Assembly (NCBI GenBank): GCA_046048875.1
Contig: JBJOFG010000014.1
Span: forward strand, 186,001-250,000
DNA: 64,000 bases
DNA from: CAIZGX01 sp046048875
Lineage (GTDB): Bacteria; Bacteroidota; Bacteroidia; Flavobacteriales_D; Sanyastnellaceae
Direction of reading: 5' to 3'
Shown here: positions 44,145 through 52,180 of the stretch, piece by piece
Layout of the letters: each line of letters starts with the position of its first letter
Numbering within the stretch: position 1 is the stretch's first letter
The notes under the pieces: model-generated
What the model was told of the DNA's origin: nothing
What the model saw: only the letters and a program-made list of their open reading frames with translations
The model's database searches: none
Translations under genes and position numbers: made by a program

Positions 44145-44897
44145 TTATTCAAATGCTTTAATTAAGAAGGCATCCCACAATGGATCTTCGGGCGGTGGCG
44201 CGGATATAACTACCGGTGTCTTTTTTACAGGGTGTGTAAATTCAATTTTTCTGGCATGAAGATGAATGCTTGCATTGTCGTTGGTTCGCTTGCTTCCGTA
44301 TTTGATATCTCCTTTGATCGGGCATCCCAATTGAGATAGGGTAGCGCGAATTTGGTGATGCCTCCCTGTTTTCGGATATACTTCAACAAAGGTGTAGTGA
44401 TCACCTTTTCCAACTACTTTGTAATTCAGCTCAGATTCTTTTCGGTCTTTGGCCGGTTCGTTGAAGAAGAAAGACTTGTTTTGTTTTTCGTCTTTCCACA
44501 AATAATTAATTACGTGTCCTTCCATTTTGGGCGGCGCGTCTTGCACAACAGCCCAATAGGTCTTCGAAACATCGCGAGTTTTGAAGTCAACCGTTAGTCT
44601 TGAAAGAGCTTTACTAGTCTTGGCATAGACAACAACTCCGCTTACAGGTCTATCTATTCGGTGAATGGTTCCGCAAAAGACTTCCCCGGGTTTGTTGTAT
44701 TTCTCTTTGATGTATTGTTTGATAATATCGCTCAGAACAACATCGCCGGTTTTATCTCCTTGAACGATGTCAGAATTTCGTTTGTTGACAGCAATGATGT
44801 GATTGTCTTCGTAAAGAATACGAAGGTTTTCAATGGTGGTAACTTCAAGCGGTTTTTTTGGAGCTCGATCCCATTGCTTGGGCGCTTGCTTTTTCAT
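44145..44897 (-). CDS. RluA-family rRNA/tRNA pseudouridine synthase
   Basis: The 250-residue synthase has the RluA signature GTIHRIDRPVSGVVVYAKT, whose Asp is the catalytic nucleophile, and the downstream YPKTGRHHQIRATLSQLG. No S4 domain is visible at the N-terminus. It isomerises uridine in rRNA or tRNA; the target cannot be assigned. The true start is probably the ATG at 44897, which overlaps the panB stop by one base (TGATG); a TTG one codon earlier is less likely. Confidence 0.92.
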   Translation of the reverse strand: MKKQAPKQWDRAPKKPLEVTTIENLRILYEDNHIIAVNKRNSDIVQGDKTGDVVLSDIIKQYIKEKYNKPGEVFCGTIHRIDRPVSGVVVYAKTSKALSRLTVDFKTRDVSKTYWAVVQDAPPKMEGHVINYLWKDEKQNKSFFFNEPAKDRKESELNYKVVGKGDHYTFVEVYPKTGRHHQIRATLSQLGCPIKGDIKYGSKRTNDNASIHLHARKIEFTHPVKKTPVVISAPPPEDPLWDAFLIKAFE

Positions 44898-45712
44898 CAA
44901 TACTGCTCTTTGTCGTTCGGGAAATCTACACTGCGAACATCGCTCACATATTGTTCAAGAGCGGTCTTCATTTGCTCTCCCATGTTCAAGTATTTTCTCA
45001 AAAAGCGCGGAGTGAATCCTTCCGTAATTCCAAGCATATCGTGCAGCACTAACACTTGTCCATCTACGTCGCTTCCCGCACCAATTCCAATGATTGGAAC
45101 ATGTACTTCTTGCGCTACGCGTTTTGCAAGTGCTGCTGGAATTTTCTCAAGGACAATGGCGAAGCATCCACTTTCAGCCAAAAGTTTTGCGTCGTGAATG
45201 AGGCGTTCTGCTTCAGCTTCTTCTTTCGCACGAACTTGATACGTTCCGAATTTGTATATGCTTTGTGGAGTTAACCCTAAGTGCCCCATAACAGGAATGC
45301 CTGCGGTTAAAATTCGTTTTACACTTTCAACAATCTCTTCTCCACCTTCCATCTTAATGGCATGTCCACCCGTTTCTTTCATGATGCGAATGGCAGAGTT
45401 CAAAGCCTCTTTGGAATTGCCTTGGTATGAACCGAATGGCATGTCAACCACAACGAGTGACCGCTTACATGCGCGAACAACACTTGCAGCGTGGTAGATC
45501 ATTTGATCCAACGTAATTGGAAGCGTAGTCTCGTGCCCTGCCATAACGTTCGATGCTGAATCACCCACAAGAATGACATCGATTCCGGATTGATCAACAA
45601 TGAGAGCCATAGAATAGTCGTATGCTGTTAGCATTGCGATTTTTTCTCCCTTGTTCTTCATTTCCTGAAGCGTGTGGGTGGTAACTCTGCGAACTTCTTT
45701 GTTTACTGACAT
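44897..45712 (-). CDS. panB: 3-methyl-2-oxobutanoate hydroxymethyltransferase
   Basis: PanB adds a hydroxymethyl group from methylene-tetrahydrofolate to alpha-ketoisovalerate, the first step of pantothenate synthesis. The 271-residue product has KIAMLTAYDYSMA, DVILVGDSASNVMAGH, VVVDMPFGSYQGN, AIKMEGGEE and GHLGLTPQS, all in order. It is upstream of the pseudouridine synthase and may share a transcript with it. Confidence 0.96.
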   Translation of the reverse strand: MSVNKEVRRVTTHTLQEMKNKGEKIAMLTAYDYSMALIVDQSGIDVILVGDSASNVMAGHETTLPITLDQMIYHAASVVRACKRSLVVVDMPFGSYQGNSKEALNSAIRIMKETGGHAIKMEGGEEIVESVKRILTAGIPVMGHLGLTPQSIYKFGTYQVRAKEEAEAERLIHDAKLLAESGCFAIVLEKIPAALAKRVAQEVHVPIIGIGAGSDVDGQVLVLHDMLGITEGFTPRFLRKYLNMGEQMKTALEQYVSDVRSVDFPNDKEQY

Positions 45713-45746
45713 GATTAGTTTTTTATTTGAGCGGCAAAAGTGAGAA

Positions 45747-48737
45747 TTATTCTTTTACAAATATTTTTTTAGCAACAATTCCTTTCAGACTATCTGAAAT
45801 TTGAATGGCATACATTCCTGAACTGAATTGTGCAAGGTCTATGCGCGTTGAACCTTGATTCTGCATATTTCCAGTATGAACCAATTTTCCTTGAATGTCG
45901 AAAATGGAATAGGACAATCCTCTGAATTGCGCTTCAGCAATGACTTGTATGTGGTCTTTTGCTGGTGAAGGAAAAATCTTAAAGGCTGATTCTTCTTCTT
46001 CATTGACATTGATAGTCGACTCGAAATGCGCGGTGAATTGTGCGTTGTTAAGAGTGATGTTTCCTAACCAAACGGAGTCGAGGATGTCATTAATGATACT
46101 GCTGTTTTCCCAATACGCGAATGTATATCCTGGATTTGCAATAGCTTCAATTTTAACAGGAACTCCATCGAAGTAAACACCGGTCCAAGGATACTCAGTA
46201 GGTTCTATCGTACTGATATGTATTTTACCTGACCCCACAGGAAGAACATCCAGCGTCACATCGACTTGCTGTGGGAGTGAGAATCTGTTCTGAATGTGGT
46301 TGCGGACTTGTTCTGTTCGACACAACAATTCGGATTGGAATGTTAAGTGGTTGTTGTAGAAATTATCCATCTGTCCGGGTACATTCCATGGATCTCCCCA
46401 ACGTTGGTATTCATTCGGCATTTCTGGCGCTGTTAAGTTGAAGAATCTGTTTTCCACAGCAATCAATCGTTCTGGTCGGTAGTTCGTGTTCATTAAATCT
46501 GCGAAGCGATTGATAAAGTAATTTTTGAATTGGGTGTTTTGAATACTCTTCAACCAAATATTAATGTAAGGATTCCCTGTACTTTGGTTTGAGATGTAGT
46601 CAATATGATCGAAGTAACAATCGGTCCATGCATTTGGATTGAGCGCCAATTCTAAGTCAATGGTTGCAAATCTCCATCGGTTGTTGGTTACATCTGAACG
46701 ATGGATTTTAATGTTATTCTGCGGCCAGTCGACATTTCCCATCCAAGATTCAGAGATGATATAATCTGTGTAGTAGGTTAAATCGAAATGTTGATCAGCA
46801 TCGTTCCAATACGAAGGGCTTCCGACATTCAATGCATTGAATGCATTGTAAGAATTCCAGAAATTATCGGTAGAACCTTCTACCGCGCGAAGCACGCCGC
46901 CATACCAATAACTCAAGGACATAAGTTCGACAGAGTCTTCGTCGGCTCCTTCGTTTTCCTTGAACATTTCGGCATTGTATTTTTCACGAAGCTCATAGAG
47001 TCCAAAATATTGTCCGTTGATGTACACAGTGGCTGGTCGGTAAGCGCTGTAGTTAGCATTTGCTCCGCGACACATCAATTCCGCTTGACAAGCCTCTTTG
47101 TAAGGAAGAACTAAATATTGATTGCTTCCATTTCGAAGATAAAATTCAGAATATTTGTTTCTGTTAGGTCTTCCTGGGATAATGACTTCGTTCACTGTTG
47201 ATTCCCCCAAAACGCTGTGAGCCAATTCAAGTCGGAAAGAATGCTGAGGGTGCGAACGGCTTCCACCTGCACCGCCATCGATTTGCATTCCAGTGTTTTG
47301 AGAGAACACTAGTGGATGGCCAGGAATAGAATCGAAATAGTCTATGTGCGCGTTGCGCAGCCAGTCTTGATCCCAATGGTCGAAAATTCCTTCACTACCA
47401 TATAAATTCGAGTTGTCTGTTGTTATTGAAAGTATGGGAGTGGTGTGACTAATGTTGAAAAGGAAGGAAGCGGAAGTGACGTTACTTGGAATGTAATTCG
47501 GTTTGAAGGCGCGCGCGCGGAGAATTTTCGATTGGAAAAATGTGATAGGTGCACCCGTATAGATTGGTGAGCTGGCTGTTGGCTCACTTCCATCAATGGT
47601 ATAACGTATAGTCGAGGGCGCTGCGTTTAAATCAAGTATAGAAACATCGAAAGGAGTGGTGTAAACACCAGGATTGTGATCGAACAGAGGGGCAATGGCA
47701 TATCCAAGTGCAGGCGCTTGGCTATTGCTTGCGTCTGGAGTTGGCGTTGCGAAAAGTGAATTCGAATTGGAGCCGTTCGGAAAACGCCCCACACTCATGT
47801 CCACAGCCTGACAATTGACGAATAAACTGTTTTCTAATACCTGCGAAGGGTTAAATAAGAATAGCGTATCTCCTCCGCTTGCAATTTTAAAAGTTGTGTG
47901 AAATTGCGTACCTGCATTTGGTAGAAAAGCGTTGGTCATTGCACTTTGCGGCGCATTTTTCATCGCAATTTCAATGTAGGTGTACTCGATAGGATCAGTA
48001 GCCGCAACGTTGAAGCCAAGTGAATTTATTGGTCCTGCTGATAATCCAGCTGCTGTCAGTTCAGCCGCGGGAATTAGCATTTGATTGCGGGCACTCCAAT
48101 ACCAGTTTCCATAAGGAGCGGGATAGTCAGTATATCCGTTTTGAATGTTTCCTGTCCCGATGGTTTGACCATTTAATTTCATGTTCGGACGCTGATTTAC
48201 AACTGTACCAAGGGTTGCTGAACAAGAAGCCTCACTTCCGTCGTTATATGCAAAAGTGGTTGATCCGTAAGAAGTCGCAGATTGTCTGAAAGAAGAGTTT
48301 GTGATGTATCCTGTATTACTCCATGAGCAAACATTAACCACAATGCTCGAAACACCGTCCCATTGAAAGGGCGTGGTAAAGTTGTGCGTGTTCCAACCAA
48401 CAACTGGCGTGAATGAACCCGTATTGATTGTTGTAGTGAAAGGATCTGTAGCGAAACGATTCTTTTCGCTGCAGAAGACAATCAAATACTCTCCTGGATC
48501 GAGGTTGTAATGTGGAAATGTCCATTCGGTAGGGGTTGCAGAATTATCGGTTAACGAATAGCCGAATAAATCAACAGTTGTTGATCCAGCATTGAATAAC
48601 TCAATCCAATCTTCGTATTCGCCGTCTTCATCTGCGACAGTGCTGTAGTTTTTATTGCTTCCCTCATTAATTACAATTTGTGACCAAGAAAAATTGTAAA
48701 TGAAAATCGAAGTGAAAAGAATAGCTAGTTTTTTCAT
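45747..48737 (-). CDS. CotH-type spore-coat-kinase-like protein with lamin-tail domain and T9SS sorting domain
   Basis: The 996-residue exported protein has a signal peptide (ending FSWSQ), then a lamin-tail domain (about 20-130: VINEGSNKNYSTV, DEDGEYEDWIELFNAG, GYSLTDN). A chitobiase-C-like beta domain sits around 350-420 (RYTIDGSEPTASSPIY). The CotH region spans about 490-800: FYLRNGSNQ, PATVYINGQYFGLYELREKYN and RWRFATIDLELAL, resembling the metal-binding core of CotH kinases. A type A sorting domain is at the C-terminus (FKIFPSPAKDHIQV, SSGMYAIQI). CotH proteins phosphorylate protein targets in Bacillus; the target here is unknown. The SGNH hydrolase gene upstream is probably in the same operon (12-base gap). 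Confidence 0.88.
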   Translation of the reverse strand: MKKLAILFTSIFIYNFSWSQIVINEGSNKNYSTVADEDGEYEDWIELFNAGSTTVDLFGYSLTDNSATPTEWTFPHYNLDPGEYLIVFCSEKNRFATDPFTTTINTGSFTPVVGWNTHNFTTPFQWDGVSSIVVNVCSWSNTGYITNSSFRQSATSYGSTTFAYNDGSEASCSATLGTVVNQRPNMKLNGQTIGTGNIQNGYTDYPAPYGNWYWSARNQMLIPAAELTAAGLSAGPINSLGFNVAATDPIEYTYIEIAMKNAPQSAMTNAFLPNAGTQFHTTFKIASGGDTLFLFNPSQVLENSLFVNCQAVDMSVGRFPNGSNSNSLFATPTPDASNSQAPALGYAIAPLFDHNPGVYTTPFDVSILDLNAAPSTIRYTIDGSEPTASSPIYTGAPITFFQSKILRARAFKPNYIPSNVTSASFLFNISHTTPILSITTDNSNLYGSEGIFDHWDQDWLRNAHIDYFDSIPGHPLVFSQNTGMQIDGGAGGSRSHPQHSFRLELAHSVLGESTVNEVIIPGRPNRNKYSEFYLRNGSNQYLVLPYKEACQAELMCRGANANYSAYRPATVYINGQYFGLYELREKYNAEMFKENEGADEDSVELMSLSYWYGGVLRAVEGSTDNFWNSYNAFNALNVGSPSYWNDADQHFDLTYYTDYIISESWMGNVDWPQNNIKIHRSDVTNNRWRFATIDLELALNPNAWTDCYFDHIDYISNQSTGNPYINIWLKSIQNTQFKNYFINRFADLMNTNYRPERLIAVENRFFNLTAPEMPNEYQRWGDPWNVPGQMDNFYNNHLTFQSELLCRTEQVRNHIQNRFSLPQQVDVTLDVLPVGSGKIHISTIEPTEYPWTGVYFDGVPVKIEAIANPGYTFAYWENSSIINDILDSVWLGNITLNNAQFTAHFESTINVNEEEESAFKIFPSPAKDHIQVIAEAQFRGLSYSIFDIQGKLVHTGNMQNQGSTRIDLAQFSSGMYAIQISDSLKGIVAKKIFVKE

Positions 48738-48741
48738 TTTC

Positions 48742-48749
48742 TAAAGGTA
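48742..48749 (-). promoter_or_regulatory. Possible -7 element before the CotH gene
   Basis: TACCTTTA is one base off TAnnTTTG and lies four bases before the ATG. It may be an internal promoter, but it overlaps the end of the SGNH gene. Confidence 0.25.
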
Positions 48750-49448
48750 CTAATTCTGACGTGTTTTAATTTTTTGAAGTTCTTTCGCAATACCAGCTTC
48801 CACCAAGGGCTCCATGATGAGATAACCATTTATATTGGGGTGAACACCGTCTTCACCGAGTTCAAGTCGTAGGCCGTTGCGTTCGTCTTTCATGGGGGTG
48901 TGATAATCCACGAAAGTGATATCGTGTGTCTCGGCGTAAAAGCGAAGCGCATTGTTGAGGTCAATAATTTTCTGAGCAGGTTCCTTTCCTGGGCTCCAAG
49001 GATAATCGAAAACGGGAAGGACAGAGCAGAGCACAACCCCTATGTCATTGGCTTTCGCAAGTTCAATCATGGAAAAGATGTTGTCTTCAATCATGTCGAT
49101 TGTCACATTCCCCGTGTTTCCCGCAATGTCATTCGTGCCTCCAAGAAATACCACCACTTTTGGATGAAGGTTAACAACATCTGCACGAAAGCGAAGGAGC
49201 ATTTGTGAAGTGGTTTGTCCACTTATTCCACGATTCACATAGCTTTTTCCTACAAAAAAATCGGGGTGAACATCTTGCCAGAATTGGGTGATTGAGTTGC
49301 CCATGAAAACAACACGATCTTCATCATCTGCGGGGTTTTCAAGCATTGTGTTTGCTTTTCGGTAATGGTTGAAGTTGGCCCAATCTTGAGCTGAAATATT
49401 CAAATGAATGGCCATGAGGATTGCAACGAAAAGTCCTGTTCTTATCAT
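48750..49448 (-). CDS. Secreted SGNH/GDSL hydrolase
   Basis: The 232-residue protein has a signal peptide (about 1-20, ending LNISAQ) and the four SGNH blocks: VVFMGNSITQFW (nucleophile serine), GISGQTTSQMLLRF (oxyanion Gly), VVFLGGTNDIAG (Asn) and DGVHPN (Asp and His of the triad). The family includes acetyl-esterases and lipases, and this branch often deacetylates sugar or glycan substrates. No carbohydrate domain is fused. It heads a probable operon with the CotH gene. Confidence 0.92.
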   Translation of the reverse strand: MIRTGLFVAILMAIHLNISAQDWANFNHYRKANTMLENPADDEDRVVFMGNSITQFWQDVHPDFFVGKSYVNRGISGQTTSQMLLRFRADVVNLHPKVVVFLGGTNDIAGNTGNVTIDMIEDNIFSMIELAKANDIGVVLCSVLPVFDYPWSPGKEPAQKIIDLNNALRFYAETHDITFVDYHTPMKDERNGLRLELGEDGVHPNINGYLIMEPLVEAGIAKELQKIKTRQN

Positions 49449-49458
49449 AAGTCTACTT

Positions 49459-49466
49459 CAAATTTA
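49459..49466 (-). promoter_or_regulatory. -7 promoter element of the SGNH gene
   Basis: TAAATTTG on the minus strand is an exact TAnnTTTG match. It ends ten bases before the ATG. Confidence 0.5.
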
Positions 49467-49566
49467 ACCCATCCGTTGCGTAATCCATTGTTCATCGTTG
49501 ATAATTTCGGAATTCAGGGTTCGGGGCAAGAGAGTTTCGCGTTTTCTTCGAAGAAAATTAAGAGAT

Positions 49567-50874
49567 ATGTCGGCTTTTGAAATTGTTGGTGGCAACGCAT
49601 TAAAAGGAACAGTAATTCCGCAAGGCGCGAAGAACGAGGCTTTACAAATTATTTCGGCTGTTTTGCTTACCGCGGAACCCGTTATTATTCGCAATATTCC
49701 CGAGATAATTGATGTGTTGAAGTTGATTGATTTGCTTCAGGATATTGGTGTGAAGGTGGAAAAATTGGCAAAAGGAGAGTTCAAATTCATTGCCGATGAC
49801 GTGAATTTGGAGTACTTAAAAACCGAAGATTACAAAAAGAAGGCTGCAGCTCTTCGTGGTTCAATTATGTTGGTGGGTCCAATGCTCGGAAGATTCGGAC
49901 AGGGATATATCCCAAAACCAGGCGGAGACAAAATTGGTCGTCGTCGATTAGATACCCATTTCACGGGTTTCCAAAATTTAGGCGCGACGTTCAATTACGA
50001 CGCGGTGAATTATTTCTACAGTGTAACTGCACCACGATTGAAAGGAGCCTATATGTTGCTTGATGAAGCTTCTGTAACAGGAACAGCAAACATTGTCATG
50101 GCTGCTGCGCTTGCTGAAGGAACAACCACCATTTACAATGCGGCTTGTGAACCTTATCTGCAACAGTTGTGTAAGATGATCAACCGCATGGGCGGAAAAA
50201 TTTCGGGTATAGGTTCGAATTTGCTCATCATTGAAGGGGTCGAGAAATTGGGTGGCACAGAGCACAGATGTCTTCCAGATATGATTGAAATAGGTTCATT
50301 CATTGGAATGGCTGCAATGACGAAAGGGGATATTATTATCAAAGACGTTTCATACAACGACTTGGGAATTATTCCTGAAATGTTCCGCAGAATGGGTATT
50401 CAGGTGGATTTGGTGAATGGAGATGATCTTCATATTCCTGCACAAGATTCTTATGAAATTGATACGTTCATAGACGGTTCCATCATGACCATTAGCGATG
50501 CACCATGGCCGGGCTTCACCCCTGACTTGATTTCCATTGCATTGGTTACGGCTACCCAGGCGAGAGGCTCCGTATTGATTCATCAGAAAATGTTCGAGAG
50601 TCGTTTGTTCTTCGTGGATAAATTGATCGACATGGGCGCACAAATTATTTTGTGCGATCCGCATAGAGCGACTGTCATTGGATTAGACCGCAAGTCTACC
50701 TTGAAGGGCGTTACGATGTCCTCTCCAGATATTCGTGCAGGTGTTTCTTTGCTCATCGCTGCCTTGAGCGCGAAGGGAAAATCTACCATTCAGAACATTG
50801 AGCAAATCGACCGCGGTTACCAAGATATCGAAGCGCGCTTGCAGGCTTTAGGCGCAGACATTCGCAGGGTCTAA
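49567..50874 (+). CDS. murA: UDP-N-acetylglucosamine 1-carboxyvinyltransferase, Asp variant
   Basis: MurA transfers enolpyruvate from PEP to UDP-GlcNAc, the first committed step of peptidoglycan. The product is 435 residues from ATG 49567; the ORF from 49498 adds 23 unlikely residues. Motifs include GGNALKGTVIPQGAKNEALQ (UDP-sugar lysine and Asn), AALRGSIMLVGPML and DEASVTGTANI. In the active-site loop the sequence is PGGDKIGRRRLDTH. The position of the usual catalytic/fosfomycin cysteine (PGGCxIGxR in E. coli) is Asp121. Asp at this position keeps activity but prevents alkylation by fosfomycin in the characterised Mycobacterium and Chlamydia enzymes. Confidence 0.95.
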   Translation: MSAFEIVGGNALKGTVIPQGAKNEALQIISAVLLTAEPVIIRNIPEIIDVLKLIDLLQDIGVKVEKLAKGEFKFIADDVNLEYLKTEDYKKKAAALRGSIMLVGPMLGRFGQGYIPKPGGDKIGRRRLDTHFTGFQNLGATFNYDAVNYFYSVTAPRLKGAYMLLDEASVTGTANIVMAAALAEGTTTIYNAACEPYLQQLCKMINRMGGKISGIGSNLLIIEGVEKLGGTEHRCLPDMIEIGSFIGMAAMTKGDIIIKDVSYNDLGIIPEMFRRMGIQVDLVNGDDLHIPAQDSYEIDTFIDGSIMTISDAPWPGFTPDLISIALVTATQARGSVLIHQKMFESRLFFVDKLIDMGAQIILCDPHRATVIGLDRKSTLKGVTMSSPDIRAGVSLLIAALSAKGKSTIQNIEQIDRGYQDIEARLQALGADIRRV

Positions 50875-50892
50875 AATTGCTTTGGCAAGAAC

Positions 50893-50926
50893 TTTGGCTT
50901 GTTGCCGTTAGAGTGTTCTATATTTG
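50893..50926 (+). promoter_or_regulatory. Promoter of the TlpA-like thioredoxin gene
   Basis: TTTG at 50893-50896 and TATATTTG at 50919-50926 are spaced by 22 bases and match Bacteroidota -33/-7 elements. Confidence 0.6.
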
Positions 50927-50943
50927 AAATGAATTCAATCACT

Positions 50944-51501
50944 ATGAAAAAAAATCTTATCCCTTTCACCTTGCTTCTGGTAGTTGCGGTGATGTTCAGT
51001 TTTACTTCGGTAAAAAATGAGAATGCAGTTAATACAACTGCAAAAATTGGTTTGGAAATCGGCGACGAGGCTCCAAATATTGTCATGAAAGGAGTTGACG
51101 GAAAGGATTTAAAACTTTCTTCACTTCGCGGCAAAATGGTTTTAATCGATTTTTGGGCTTCATGGTGCGGACCTTGCCGCAGAGAAAATCCGAATGTGGT
51201 GGCTGCATACAACAAATACAGCAAGGCTAAATTTAAAACTGCAAAGGGTTTTGAAATCTTCTCGGTAAGCTTCGATCAAAACAAGACGGCTTGGGAAGAA
51301 GCTATTGCAAAAGACGGTTTGTTGTGGAAGAACCACGTGTGTGACATGAAAGGATGGGCGAACGCTGCTGGTCAGCTCTATGGCATCTCAAGTATCCCTT
51401 CGAGCGTATTGATTGATGAGAATGGAATTATTGTCGCGAAGAACCTTCGTGGACCAGCTTTGGATATGGAATTGGACAAGTACGTTTCTTCGTTCAATTG
51501 A
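50944..51501 (+). CDS. Secreted TlpA/ResA-like thiol-disulfide oxidoreductase
   Basis: The 185-residue product starts at ATG 50944, giving a signal or anchor segment (MKKNLIPFTLLLVV). In-frame ATGs at 50929 and earlier would only lengthen it. The AhpC/TSA-thioredoxin domain (about 40-185) contains the redox site WASWCGPCRRENP, then FSVSFDQNKTAW and the cis-Pro loop SSIPSSVLID. The periplasmic partner is unknown. A terminator follows and the chaperone operon begins after it. Confidence 0.88.
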   Translation: MKKNLIPFTLLLVVAVMFSFTSVKNENAVNTTAKIGLEIGDEAPNIVMKGVDGKDLKLSSLRGKMVLIDFWASWCGPCRRENPNVVAAYNKYSKAKFKTAKGFEIFSVSFDQNKTAWEEAIAKDGLLWKNHVCDMKGWANAAGQLYGISSIPSSVLIDENGIIVAKNLRGPALDMELDKYVSSFN

Positions 51502-51524
51502 TCTGATTATATAAGTTATCTTTG

Positions 51525-51556
51525 CGGGCCGAATGACATTCGGCCCGTTTTGTTTT
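51525..51556 (+). terminator. Terminator after the TlpA-like gene
   Basis: CGGGCCGAA, a short loop and TTCGGCCCG form a strong stem, followed by TTTTGTTTT. Confidence 0.88.
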
Positions 51557-51570
51557 CTGACAGCCTGTCG
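51557..51570 (+). promoter_or_regulatory. TGACA/TGTC inverted repeat upstream of grpE
   Basis: CTGACA, a two- to three-base spacer and TGTCG form an inverted repeat whose last base departs from a perfect match. The same half-sites occur upstream of dnaK. It is a likely operator or activator site. Confidence 0.5.
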
Positions 51571-51582
51571 CTCTTTTTGGCT

Positions 51583-51598
51583 TGGCTCAACGATTGTC
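51583..51598 (+). promoter_or_regulatory. Sigma-54-like -24/-12 element of grpE
   Basis: TGGC, seven bases and TTG (then TC) match the spacing of the sigma-54 consensus TGGCAC-N5-TTGCA, although the final GC is GT. A start about 12 bases downstream would leave a leader of about 19 bases before grpE. No TAnnTTTG box is seen in this gap. Confidence 0.42.
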
Positions 51599-51626
51599 AA
51601 AAGGGGATTACATAAAATTTTAGGCT

Positions 51627-52178
51627 ATGACAGAAGAATTGAATGACAATCAGTCACAAGAATTGGAAAATAACGAAGTGAACGAGACGCCAACCGAGGA
51701 AACTACAACCGAGGCACCTACAGAAACTCAGGCAGAACCAACTGCGGAGCAATTGGCTGCGGAATGGAAAGATAAATATGTTCGCTTAACAGCAGATTTC
51801 GAGAATTTTAGAAGACAAAAGAATAAAGAACGCATTGAATTATTGAGCAACGCATCGAAAGATGTGATTAGCGGTTTGTTGCCTGTTCTAGATGTTTTCG
51901 AATTGGCCATGAAGGCGAATGAAACCAGCGAAGATATTCAGGCGGTGAAGGAAGGTTTTGCGCTTATTTACGGAAAACTTTTGGGTGAATTGGAGAAGAA
52001 GGGATTGAAGCCCATGGAAAGCAACGGTAAGCCTTTCAATGTAGATTATCATGAGGCTATTACTGAATTCCCGGCTCCTTCTGAAGAGCAAAAGAATACG
52101 GTAATCGACACTATGGAAAAAGGGTATTTATTGAATGAAAGTGTAATTCGCTACGCCAAAGTAGTGGTAGGAAAATAA
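51627..52178 (+). CDS. grpE: Nucleotide exchange factor GrpE
   Basis: GrpE releases ADP from DnaK. The 183-residue product has a disordered acidic Glu/Thr/Asn-rich N-terminus (about 1-45), a long coiled coil with EWKDKYVRLTADFENFRRQKNKER, and the C-terminal beta-domain containing NVDYHEAITEFPAPSEEQKNTV and VIRYAKVVVG. dnaJ follows after two bases. Confidence 0.96.
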   Translation: MTEELNDNQSQELENNEVNETPTEETTTEAPTETQAEPTAEQLAAEWKDKYVRLTADFENFRRQKNKERIELLSNASKDVISGLLPVLDVFELAMKANETSEDIQAVKEGFALIYGKLLGELEKKGLKPMESNGKPFNVDYHEAITEFPAPSEEQKNTVIDTMEKGYLLNESVIRYAKVVVGK

Positions 52179-52180
52179 TT

